64,000 nucleotides of DNA, from positions 3,543,080 to 3,607,079 of the forward strand of contig QRFJ01000054.1 in NCBI GenBank assembly GCA_006176705.1. Reading direction: 5' to 3'. The DNA comes from Cocos nucifera. Lineage: Eukaryota > Streptophyta > Magnoliopsida > Arecales > Arecaceae. Both the position numbers and the translations under genes were made by a program. How positions within the stretch are numbered: position 1 is the stretch's first letter; each line of letters begins with the position of its first letter. Of the stretch, positions 9,123 through 20,875 are shown one piece after another. The notes beneath the pieces were generated by a model. That model made no database searches, was not told the DNA's origin, and saw only the letters and a program-made list of their open reading frames with translations.

Positions 9123-11248
9123 AATTCTATGCTAAGTGTTTCAAGGTTCACAAATATCTGACCGGCGCTAATTTACCAGTTTATATGACTCAAGGGTTCA
9201 CTATTTAATTGTTAGAAGTTGCGAATGGATGATGATTAGTGTTGAAGACTGTATTGGCGCAGCATCACATGTCTACCTGATTAACAACAAGTATTTGTAA
9301 TATGAAGGTCCTGGCACTATGCAAGCTTACTATTATAGATAGAAGAAAATGTTGTTTTTTTCTTGTTGTGAATGATTATGAAAATTGTCTTATACGCCTG
9401 AACAAAGTTAATTTTTACCTGTGGGTGGAAAATGCATATTTTCATGAGCTGCTTTCCTCGTAGTTTCCGGATGTTCCAATGTTATTATTTTCGTATTTCA
9501 GAATAAGCTAACAGATTATGAATATTAGATGTTGCATGTCATTGGATTTTTATGCAAATATTTAGTTTTTTTGTCATAATTAGTTTTTAAAAACAAGCTT
9601 CCAAAATATCCATTTGCACTCGCTTTCTGCATAGTCAAATGACATTCACTTCCATACAATGATTATTCATGGACATGCTATGTTAATGTTCCATGCTAGC
9701 AATGCTACATATATTGCACTAAAAAAGCTATTTGTTAGCTTAAGTATAGTTCGGTGAGGATCCGTTCGCACATATATTTCGTCCTACATTGGTTATATAT
9801 TGAGTAGATCTTAGATAGTTATATAGAGCCAAGTAAATCAAACAATATTTTTTGGCTTGCTTTTTTAAGTGATTTCTTAGATTGTTATAAATGGTATTAG
9901 AGCAAATTCGGTCCATAATCTATTTGGACTCGAGAACATTGCAGTATGGGTCCATTTGGGTTGACCATAGATTGTTCGTGATATTGTGATTGAATTTGTA
10001 TTACTTGTGATTAGATTTGAATGGATTTAGACTCTTAATTTGGAGATGATGTTTGGACTTAAAAGAAAAGGTATGCAAGGACCTGTGCAGGCATGTGTTT
10101 GTTCCGACAATAGTTATGCATTAGATAGATTTTGGATAATTTATGTGCGGTCAAGAAGACCAAACAATATTTTCTATCCTGCCTATTTTTGCCTTGTGTC
10201 CTTAGTTTTTTTTTTTTTTTTTTTTAATGACTTGTAAGTAGGTTTATTATTATTATTATTATTAATTCATGTAGTCTAAATACCCAAATATGTTCAGGGT
10301 CCATGGTCCATTTCATCAATATTCTCTGATATCATTTAAATGTCATTGTCTGGTATGACAGCGGTCTTTATGAAATAGATCTGATGAGGAATCACTCACC
10401 ACTTGCAAGAATTGTTGAGTTGCCAGTATTTACTATATGAATTCTACTAGGGGTTATTGAAGCTGGGCTTTGAGATCAAGGGCTTCGTGAAGACATTGAA
10501 GCAAGTAGAGGAGGGGGCTGTCAAAGGGGTGGTCCAAAGGAATGTTAAAATTAAGATGGCATAAGGTTTCTACCTGAACATGACTGTGAATGAGAAATAT
10601 AAGTGATGGATTGTGCATGGATGATAGGGTTATGAAAATAGTGAAGAAGGATTGGAAGGGAATAAAGAAGGATGTGAAATGAAAGATGATATGGTGTGAA
10701 CTCTACAATTTATGGTGGAATGATTGAAAGAAGAGTGAAGAAATTGGATAGAAAAGAGGTAATGGAGGTTTGGAGGAGCGAGGATTGAAACGAAGATGAA
10801 TATTTGTTTTTGAAGGAGTTCTTTTTTTTTAAAAAAAAAAATTATCACATGGACTTTAGGGCTAGATTATTTGATGAGCTCTGCGATCATGGACTTTGTG
10901 AGCAATTAGTATTGTTTGTGTACCTGCAACTAAGCTTGTTTTTACATTTAAATGCCTTGTGTAAAACCCTTACGCTCCAATTACCAAAATAAAAAGCCTT
11001 ATCTAGTTATCTTCCTGTTTTTGTTGCCTAACCATCAATTGTTTTAGTTTCGGTGGCTTCATTTTAGCTGCTAAGTATTGCTTTTGTTTCATTGGAGAAA
11101 ATTCTGCAAGTTTTCCTCTTATCTGTGGTAATCTTAAATTCATTGTGCTAAATTCTTGAAACAAATAAAGCTAGTTTTTGACTAACTATTGATAGACATT
11201 GATTATTTAGGCTTTGATGGTCAATCTTTCTGTGGGTGTGCCCGCGCG

Positions 11249-11286
<38 letters not shown>

Positions 11287-12197
11287 ATCAATGACAGAAT
11301 ATTCTTAGCAGTGGTTAGTGATTGTTTAATCTTTGAGAAACGAACAGTGATCATGTGTCATGGAAGATATTTGCAGATAAAGCTTCAGTTGTAAGCAAAA
11401 AGGTAAATTTTGAAGGGGAGAGTCCGCCTCTAGATTAAGCACCTTGCGCTTAAGATTGTCTAGGGACGCAGTTTCGGTGAATAGAAATGGGTGATTTGAC
11501 TTTGAAGCCATCAGATTTATTCCCAGGGTTTGATTCAAAAATATTTAATACGACTATTTGGTGCCTTTTTGTGCGATGGCGTTGTTTATACAAAATTATT
11601 TCAAAAATTTGGCCATGGCAAGGAGGCGTGTTATCACCACTTTCAGACGTACGTCTATGATAAGGAAGGCTCTAAGCGACCGCCATCCCAGGTTCCCCTT
11701 CTAGAACGTGCGTGATCATACACTTGTCAAGCTGGTGAGTTGGGAAGCAGATGATCCAATGCGACCATCCAGAGGCAGGTTGTATCCGGCACATCCAGAA
11801 AGAAAGACCAGTTCTGATAAATTGGAAAGTACTCACAAACTATGAAATAGTAAATTATACAATTAAGCATGATTTACGACATCTAACTTGCTTAAATACC
11901 AAACCAAATGCTCTGAAAATTCGCTTCATCAAATTATCAGGGAAATTGAAAATCTCAATTTAATAATAGAATATTTTAATTTGATTCAGGTTTTAGAAGC
12001 ATTTAAGAAGTTGAATTTTGTTTTTAGGTGATTAAGTCTTGTGTTGAAAGATGTTTGGGATTCTCAATTTATATGATTTATGATGAAAATTAGCATGCTA
12101 ACTTTAGTTGTATAAAATGTTTATGCCTATGATGTAGACTAGTAGATCTTTGAATTATATTATATTTTATTTATAGATATTTTATGTATCATAAATT
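9123..12197. other. non-coding stretch
   Basis: I recognise no gene here. It contains AT-rich DNA, a T-run at about 10207-10225, a TTA microsatellite at about 10241-10262 and a CT microsatellite at about 11252-11283. The short open frames show no family motif. Confidence 0.6.
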
Positions 12198-12202
12198 ATG
12201 AT

Positions 12203-13607
12203 TGTTGATGTAGAATTTAGTTGATGCTAGATCGAGCTAGAGTCGAGGAAGATGAGGTCGCCGTCGATGATCTGTAAAACAAAGTTCTATTTGGAGTCGG
12301 TGATAGTGGCGGCTCCGGCAGGATCCTCCGACGATCAAGTCAGCTCTTCTGGCTAACAGAAATAAAGTGCTCAGATAAGAATTTAGGAGAGTTTCAGAAA
12401 GAAGAAGAGAGCTTAGAGAAAACGTATCTAGAGGGTCCATTTTTATAGACGGAGCTTGTCGTAATCGTCCGGTAGTGGGCCGCTCGGAGCCACGTGGAGT
12501 TTGTTATGGAGAGAGATATCCGTTGTTATGATGTGGCCATTCGATAGTGGGCCGCTCGAAGCCACATGGAGTTTATTGCGGAGAGTGATGTCCGTTGCCA
12601 TGAAGTGGCCGTTCGTTGAGATTTAATAGTCGAAGTTCGGAGGAAGAAGGTGTTGGATGGTGAAGAGCTTTGACATACAATAATTTTAGAGGAGTTTGGA
12701 CTCTTAAAGAAAATACGGCTAGAGGAGATCATCCGGAAGGAATGCTAGCTGAATTCTGAAAGTAATCCACTAGAGAAATCCGACTGAAGGAGAAGTCCGG
12801 AAGGAGTTCGGCTCCTGAAGGAATCCGACTGAAGGAGAAGTCTGAAGAGAGTTCGACTCCTGAAGGAACTTGACTGAATGAGAAATTTGGAAGGAGTTCG
12901 GCTCCTATAAAAATCCGATTGAATGAGAAGTCTGGGAGGAGTTCGGCTCTTATAGGAATCCGACTGAAGGAGATGTTTGAAAGGAGTTTGGCTCGTGGAG
13001 GAATCGAATTAAGGAGAAATATGGTAGGAGTTCAGCTTATGTAGAAATCCGACTGAAGGAGAAATGCAGAAGGAGTTCGGTCGAAGGAGAAATCTGGAAG
13101 AAGTTTGGCTCCTGAAGGAAGAGTCCGGAAGGAGTTCGGCTCTTGTAGGCATTCGTCTGAAGGAGAGATTCGGAAGGAGTTCGGCTCCTGGAGGAGTCCG
13201 ACTGAAGGAGGGATCCGAAAAGAGTTTGGCTCCTGAAGGAATCTGAATGAAGGAGAAATCGGAGAGGAGTTCGGCTCCTGTAGAAATTCGACTGAAGAAG
13301 AAGTTCGGAAGGAGTTCGGCTCCTGTAGAAATCCGACTGAAGGAGAAATCCGAAAAGAGTTTGGCTCCTAGAGGAGTTCGGTCAAAGGAGAAATTCGGAA
13401 GGAGTTCGGCTCCTGAAGGAATTCAGAAGGGGTTTGGCTCCATAGGCATTCGTCTGAAGGAGAGATTTGGAAGAAATTCGGCTTTTGGAGGAGTTTGGTT
13501 GGGGTCCGACCACTGGAGGAGAATTTTCGATCGTAGCTCTTCCATGATTATCGATTGCATTAGGCTAAGCATCAGATTGAACTTCGATGGGAATGAAATT
13601 TATCTCC
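12203..13607 (-). repeat. solo LTR of the Tat-family long-LTR subtype
   Basis: The right end is the LTR start (rc of ATTTATCTCC near 13600) and the left end TGTTGATGTAGAATTTAG is the rc of the LTR end. It parallels the LTRs of element C (45982-47357 and 50133-51592), including a long 45-bp minisatellite at about 12770-13510. ATGAT occurs at both 12198-12202 and 13608-13612, consistent with a 5-bp target-site duplication and hence a solo LTR. The last few LTR bases at the right end are altered. Confidence 0.75.
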
Positions 13608-13612
13608 ATGAT

Positions 13613-14974
13613 TAACGTGCAGACTTGATTATAATCCCTACCATTAATTTGGCCAATAGGATTTTGACATATGTACGTGTGTGTGTGTCTCCATGTGTGC
13701 TTGTGTGTGCTCATCTGCACGAGCACGGGATATAGCGGGCTAGGTATTAAATAGGGGATGATATTTTTGTTTAGTTCCATTTTGATATCTGAATTTATCC
13801 AAATTTGATAAAAAAATTTAACAGTCCATCATTGGCATTCATATCTCTATTTGTTAAAACAAAGTAGATGCGTATCTAGATGGATAGCTATATGATTTAT
13901 ATGTAGATATTTATTTTTTATATAATCTTATTTCGTAGTTGTATAATCTTAATTTATCTTTGATATTCTTGATTTGATCGGTCATGAAATTTAAATATCT
14001 AATTTGTATATGCATTTTTATTTGAAATGACAATATCCAATTTTTATCGAATTCATATAAAGAATTCTAGCATCTAATTAATTAATATATGGTTTCATAT
14101 TCATCAAACAAGAATGGATAAGCAGATTCATTTGTCAGTTCTAGGTGAAGCCAAAGCCGGTCCAAAGTTTTCTAATGGACCTGAATAAGTGAACGCACTT
14201 TCCTGTCTAAAATGATATAAAGTAGGAAAAATTCAATAACCGAACGAGGGGGTATTTCTGAATTCACATAAAGATTTCTCATGTATTTCACTTATCGAGC
14301 GGATCGTGCACTGGGTAATCCTGACTTATTAAAGGGTAGGTAATAGGTGGGTTAAGTTAGACAGAGGTTGTTTCAAGAAAAATATCAAATGCAAGCTTTG
14401 AATTGCAGTCCAGCTGATCAAATAGGACTCAATTGAGTCGTAGCTTATTTCATGTGATCCAAACCTGATCTATTCAACCCTACATGTTTCGATTCCTCCA
14501 AACTTTATCCTTACAAGTTGTCTTTGGGTCAAAATTCTCGCTCTTTAAAGAATTGTTTATAGGGTAGATCCAAACACCTAATCTCAACCACTAACGAAAC
14601 CTTGATCAGGGCCAGGTAGGTAACTGGGTCGTCACTTTTTGCCGCCTCTATTTGCCATCACATAGTCAAGGCAGAAGGGTACCAAGTAAAGATTAGCAAA
14701 CCTGATGGGATCCTAGTCGCTTGACCACAATGGTAGATCCAATTCTTTGTGATTTTTTGAGGATGATGGAAGCGCAAGATCCGGGTTCATACATGAATTC
14801 GGTCACGCTTCTTTTGAGTGGTTTTATATTGACTAAGATATTCTACCACGTGCTTGTTATGGGCACTAGAATCCAATCTCTTGCTGTCTCTGCCAACCAG
14901 CCTCCGCAATACATTGAAGCTAATACACAGTTTTTTTTTTTGATGAAAAGGATATTGCACATGTTCTCCCGCCA

Positions 14975-15013
<39 letters not shown>

Positions 15014-16104
15014 AGACCACGTTTTGGAGCTGCAAGTGCACCTAATCGTCCTCCATAGCCATTGCACTCAAAGTCTTCTATTAGAATGGTCCAACAATTA
15101 ATTTATGCAATTCTTAACCGGCTAGACAACCTTGAAGCAAAGTTGTTCTACCCAATTTTCCAATAAAAACCTTCTGTATGTTTGAGTATTCCACTAGAAA
15201 AACTTATGAGTTTAGACCTCCGCGTCTCTTCATCTGGCTTGTTTGGTTCGTGGGAAGATGAGAGAGTGTGGTTAATGGAAAAATAACAAAATAGTTTATG
15301 TTTGATTGGAGGCTTTAAATAAGAGAGATGAAAAAAAAAAAAAAATCTTTCCATAGGAATAAATTTCCCACCAATAATCAACAAAACATGCCAAATCCAC
15401 CTTCTCAGGTGCACTATATCCAAGCATCAACTTCTCGGGAAACACATTCGGTTGAGATAAAAATCTTCTTGCGAACTAAATGAAAATAAGGTAGCATGTG
15501 CAATGGACAGCCTACATGCCTTTCTCTTGCTGAAGAAGATAATGGTTAGAAGGATGAGAAGGAAGCACCAACTTGTTTTGCTAATAATGTATTAGCTCAT
15601 GGTGTTTTGAAACGCGTTTACAGCCATACAACCAAGAAAAGTCTTACCAGATCTGTCCACACCCAGCATTCAAATCCATGATGGATGTCGGAAGCTTCTA
15701 GCTTTTGGAACACTTTTTGTGGGGTACGTCTTCGCCGACGTCAAACGACTTCACACGTGAAGGCCCAACTACCAACGGGAAGGCTCAGGTGAGAAAGACC
15801 TTCGAATGGATGTAGTCTGTACAAAGAGCCAAGATAAGAAGGTTATTGGATTAGCTTTTGCTTTCCAGTTGAGTTGGTGAGCCAATCTTCCTACGCCACA
15901 TGAGGTGGTCTTTCTGAACAGCCAACTCCATTTTAAGCTACATGACTACCTTGTGAGGCTTGAAAGGATTCAAATATCATGATATTTCCCCTTGATTCAG
16001 TGAAAGTTGATAATAATATAAGCATGAAATTTTGGTGGTCATATATATCTTTTATCTAAGCAAATAATTAATACTTTGATTTTGCTTCTTCAATAATGTA
16101 AAAC
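13613..16104. other. non-coding stretch with poly-A/T tracts
   Basis: No gene is recognised. A GT-rich microsatellite lies near 13673-13690, a T-run near 14932-14942, a roughly 34-base A-run at about 14977-15011 and a shorter A-run near 15330. The long A-run could be the tail of an old retroposon, but I could not identify a body or flanking duplications. Confidence 0.5.
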
Positions 16105-16597
16105 AACATGTTACATGTAGTAGATCAGCTATACCGGTTTAAGACCTAAAACAAATAGTAAATAAAAAAATATTTATGGTGAATCGTGAGAAAAATTATG
16201 TAAAAATAAAAAAAATTGAGAGAGAAAAATAATTTATTCAAAGAAGAATGAAGATTAAAATCTCATAAAAATGTCTCACAAAAAAGTCTTCACATGCATA
16301 AATAATCTCTCCTCTCTTTCTTCCTATACACTTTTCTACCATTTTCTACATAGTTCACTACACAGTTTTCACACCAAAGTTTTCTTTAAATAGAGCACCA
16401 TGTGAGCGTGGGATTTTAATTTTTATACCTTGACTCACAAACCAAAGATCCACTAGGATACAAATTTTAACAATCTTTAGAAGAAATTAAAATAATTAAA
16501 TAGGTAATACTAGAAATAGAATCCTAAAATCATTAAAATCAATGATCGATTAAAATGGAATCTAAATTAAATTAAAACTTAGCAATAAATCTCAACA
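16105..16597 (-). repeat. 3' LTR of the short element
   Basis: It aligns with 18249-18727. The shared landmarks are the CTTTAAATAGAGCAC block, GACTCACAAA, CAAAGATCCA and the terminal GCAATAAATCTCAA. The left edge is degraded and approximate. Confidence 0.65.
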
Positions 16598-18122
16598 TTC
16601 TCTCTCATTATGAAGTTTACATCGATAATGCTGAAGTTGTCGATGTCATGAAGCACCATTGTAGTCATCGTCATCAATGCTGTAGTTATAGCAATATATA
16701 ACAACTTGTTGAACCAATAATTGAATAATAGAATTTATTTATTGGCTCGAACAATAATTTCTTTGCTAGCTTATCCTCTTCGATACCGATGTCGAAGATG
16801 GTGATATCTTATAATACTTCCTTTCGGCATTAACTCCATGGTTACGATGCCAAGACTCCTTTGAGCTAACGAATATCAAGTTATCAGTTGCAATAATTGT
16901 GAGCCTCGGCAATTATCTACATACAAGTAAAATTAAAAATAAAAATTTGGTTATATCCACATATTTTCACTTGTGTTGTTTTAAGTATCTGCATACAATT
17001 AGCTTCTTTTGAACATGGAATCAACTCCTCATGTATAGAATCTTCTAACAGCTTAAACTTTGGAATAACTTCAAAATTAACTGTATCAAGGGATAATAAG
17101 AATTATCTCTACCAAATATATCTTCCTGTTTCTTGATCTACTTCAAAATTAATTAACTTTTCATCTTTATAGTTGACTAAATCTTCATAAGAAACATCTA
17201 GATCTTGGATAGTTTTTGACATAGGGTTCTTCCGCATAATTTAATTCTTCAATATAGATCTCCATAATTGGATCAATTGTAGCATCTTTTGACTCTTCTC
17301 GAGCAATTTCAAAATCAATAGAATTTTTAATTATGATCTCTTTTGAACTAGATGTGGTAGCCATCTGATCAAACTTTTCTTACTCAAAATTTTCTTTTGG
17401 ACTTGATGGATCCTCAAGCTGATCAATCTTGCCATATTGTAAATCTTGAAAAATTGATCTAGTCTCTAATTGATCAAGCTCCCCATATTTCAAATCTTTA
17501 TCTTTAAACTAATTTTTTCATCTTTGAAATTTTTGGGGAAGTCTCGAACTTGAATCTACTCTTCAGATAATATTCATTTGAAAATTTGAGTGGATAACCA
17601 TAAGAATATCTTACGCTTTCTTCTGCTCCTTTACATCCTGAATATAGAAAAAAATTTTATTATCAATTGAAATTTAAAGAATCTACGTCACCTTTCGGGA
17701 TTTTAAATTTTATTTTCTTTTTATAATCTCATTTGTTGGCATCATCTTTAACTCATCTAAAATATCCCATAAATTTTGGCCTTTCAAATATGATCATACA
17801 AGATCCTTCCAATATACATAACAGGTGTTGTTGAACTTATGAAGATAATTGGTAGTAGTAAAAGGCAACCTTGATGTTGATCTTATAATTAAACTCATTG
17901 ATAGAGATAGTAATAGCATCGGCTATGATGATTCACCTTTTAAATCATCAAATAAAAATCCAAATGCTTGTACCATTGTACAACAAATTATTGAAAGCTC
18001 TTCAATTATATTGAGCTATGAACACAGGAATCACTAACAATCAAGTTGTTGCTTCAAAAAAAAAAGCTCTGAATAAATTTGATTGAAGCCACAGACCACT
18101 TGACCACTTTCCAAGCTTATAG

Positions 18123-18248
18123 CTCTAATATCATATAGAGCCATAAACACATGGGTCACCAATCTTAGAATCTTAACTCTGATATCATATAGAATGGCAA
18201 ATAAATGAGCCACAAATCTCAAGCCCTTAGTTCTAATACCATATAGAA
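18123..18248 (-). repeat. triplicated primer-site block
   Basis: Similar blocks start at 18123, 18177 and 18231, a 54-bp period. Each carries a CTCTAATATC/CTCTGATATC/TTCTAATACC core followed by CATATAGA and a G-rich word. On the minus strand each core is a variant of the TGGTATCAGAG primer site. Confidence 0.6.
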
Positions 18249-18727
18249 TGGCATGCTACACATAGTATATCGACCATATCAGTCCAAGAACCAAAACAAA
18301 CACTAAGTGGAGAATCATGAGAAAAAATTGTATAAGAACAAAAAGATTTGAAGAAAAAAATAATTTATTCAAAAAAAAAAAATCAAAATCTCATAAAAGT
18401 GCCTAGAGTTTTCATAAACATAAATAATATCTTCTCCCTCTTTCCTTTCATACACTTTTGTACCATCTTTCACACGATTCTCTACATAGTTTTCCACACA
18501 TACAAAGGAGATCCGAAAGGTTTCTTTAAATAGAGCACAACGTCGGTAAGAGTTTGACTTCTATCTTGACTCACAAATCAAAGATCCATGATACAAATTT
18601 TAGCAATCTTTAGAAAAAAATAATTAAATAAAATAATACTAAAAATATAATTTTAAAATTATTAAAACTAATGATCAACTAAAAATGAAATTCTAATTGG
18701 ATTGAGACACGGCAATAAATCTCAATA
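18249..18727 (-). repeat. 5' LTR of the short element
   Basis: A 479-bp copy. Its left end TGGCATGCTAC lies 7 bp from the primer site, and its right end CTCAATA is the rc of the LTR start. Confidence 0.65.
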
Positions 18728-19189
18728 AATCATACATCTCAAAATATTTGGACCTTGGTAATGCAGCTGGAGCTTCCTCCCTTTCTAAGATAAAATATTG
18801 AATGCATTAAAACAATAACAAAATATTATGTTATATTAAAATTTTTGTAATATATGGACTCGCAGGGTATGCATTCCTTGACATATCTAATAAACTAAAA
18901 AACTCTGGAAAACATCATAGGATTCTTCGATGAATGTTCCTGTTCAATTACTGTGTCTATATTCGAATGATTTAATTCATCCGATTCCATGAAATATTAT
19001 TAGTGTTCTACTAGTAGATTTGTGGGCATAGACCCTCCTATTTACTCTTCCTAAAAGGCGGCCGGCTTATCTGTTGGACCGCCCTGATGCAAGTGAATGA
19101 ACTGACCTTTCCTTGAAGTGAAGAAGCGATGGATAAGCTAAGGAACCGCCTCTCTCCTACAAAAACATCAACCCCTTTTTTATGGATCG

Positions 19190-19242
<53 letters not shown>

Positions 19243-20258
19243 GATCGCTTTGACGACTCAAGCAAGCAACAAAAAGTCCAAGTGATTTGTTTCACACCAA
19301 CATTCAACTCTGCGATCCATGACCCATGTTCTTAATCTTATTGCTGATGGGGTATCTGGCGGACGCGTGGACTGACGTCACCATACGAGGTGGGTCTTGT
19401 TTTCCTTCGTATCGAATGGAAAGTTTTGTTTAGGGGACGGTAGTTGACTTGAAGGCTCGGTCAGCCTTCATATCCAGGAAGACTTACAAAATCTACGTCA
19501 GCCTTCATAGGAAGACTGTAAAAGCCAATTTTTCAAAAAGTTTGGATTTTCTACCATACATCATGTGGCACGGTGCATGATAGAAAATTCATGCAATTTT
19601 TCAACAAGATTTGGATTATCTCTCTCTAGCACAGAATGGTTGAATTTTCTATTCACGGTGGATCATGCAAAGCATTTCAACCGTTCTCTTCTATCTATGT
19701 GTATGTGTATGGATCTCGAACCAATTGTTGTGCGAATCCAACGTTGACATCATAAAAGAACACAAACCATTCTTTTGCATAAAATATACGATCACGATCC
19801 ATTTACTAAGCATTTAGATTTAAAAAAATTCAGACTCAAAGGCATCTACATGTCAAAAATGATTTTTCTCCTACTTATACCTTACTAAGATACATGGCTA
19901 CTCCACCAACCAATATGATGTTTGTCAATAACCACGAAATATAAGCTTTTTAATATGGTCATCCCACCTACGAAAGAGTTGGAGACTGCCTAAGTTGAGA
20001 AAATTTAACATGTGCATCTTGTGCTAAGAAGTTAAAAAGGGTTGCCACCAGATCAAGATGACCATTTAATGGTTACGTACTTATGGTACAAAATCATGCA
20101 AATAAATATCATAAACCTTCCAAAATTACCAATAAGGCGAGGCAAAATTGAACTTAGAAAATCTAGTTCTTTGGACAATAGAAAGACCTTCAAAATATAT
20201 ATGCTTTTGATCGGAAATCATGCTTTCTAAATACCAATTATTTCTTGCTGCAACAAAC
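18728..20258. other. non-coding stretch with a 49-T tract between direct repeats
   Basis: No gene is recognised. A run of 49 T (19191-19239) is flanked by the same word TTTTATGGATCGC at about 19178-19190 and 19236-19248. The rest is AT-rich and unremarkable. Confidence 0.55.
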
Positions 20259-20552
20259 TTATGACCTCTTAGAGTACTTTAGAAGCCGGGCAAAAGCCTT
20301 GCCTAATAAGCAATCTCTTAATTTGTTTAGCATAGCCCAAGAAAATAACATTCTATAGATTTTAATTCCTTTACCGTCTCCTAGGATAATATTTACGGTG
20401 ATATTTCTTTGCTTGGACCTCCAATATGAACTCCCATAAATAGTGTTGAACCAGAAGTTTTCGCGGTAGAAAAAGTTCTTTCTGGAGAAATATTGGGAGG
20501 CCAAGTCTAACCCGTTCTTCAACAACCTACTCAAACCTATCAACATTGACAC
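20259..20552 (-). pseudogene. possible LINE polymerase-tail fragment
   Basis: A 97-codon open frame contains SSYWRSKQRN, then ILGDGKGIKIYRM. The spacing of a W-R-S word and a G-D-G-x-x-I-x-I/W word recalls the region downstream of reverse transcriptase in plant L1-like LINEs (usually R-x-G-D-G-x-x-I-x-x-W). The usual Trp is absent, and no RT or endonuclease motif lies nearby. It may instead be a chance frame. Confidence 0.3.
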
Positions 20553-20875
20553 ACAGCCAAGTCAATGCGACCACCTCCATCTCCCAGCAGAGGAAAGTTA
20601 GGTGCCACCTTGGCTGGCCGCTGATATCCTTCTATTTGGATCCAGTGTGAAACTCTGGCTAAAAAGTTAGGTGAAGATCGATCTACATGGGCTATGTAAT
20701 CCTTTCCCTTCATTCTAGCACTGTGCCACACCCTATTCCTATATACCTTTTTCCCCCGAGTGCCGGTGCCTTAAGGAAATGGCTGGCACCACGGTGGAGG
20801 CCATTTGAAAAAGTTACTCTACCACAACGGAGCCTGCATGGATCCACCCCATCCTCGCAATTTCGGTTCATCGCC

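Larger units (their letters stand above)
16105..18727 (-). mobile_element. short non-coding LTR retrotransposon with Met-type primer site
   Basis: Two diverged direct repeats of about 480-493 bp (16105-16597 and 18249-18727) flank 1.65 kb. Read on the minus strand, each LTR begins TGTTGAGATTTATTGC or a close form. The primer site TGGTATTAGAAC (18241-18230) sits just inside the right-hand 5' LTR, close to the TGGTATCAGAGC initiator-Met site. A purine tract (ATAATGAGAGAGAA, rc of 16598-16611) abuts the 3' LTR. The internal part has no recognisable gag or pol, so the element would be non-autonomous. The superfamily is not determinable, and no clean target duplication is visible. Confidence 0.7.
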
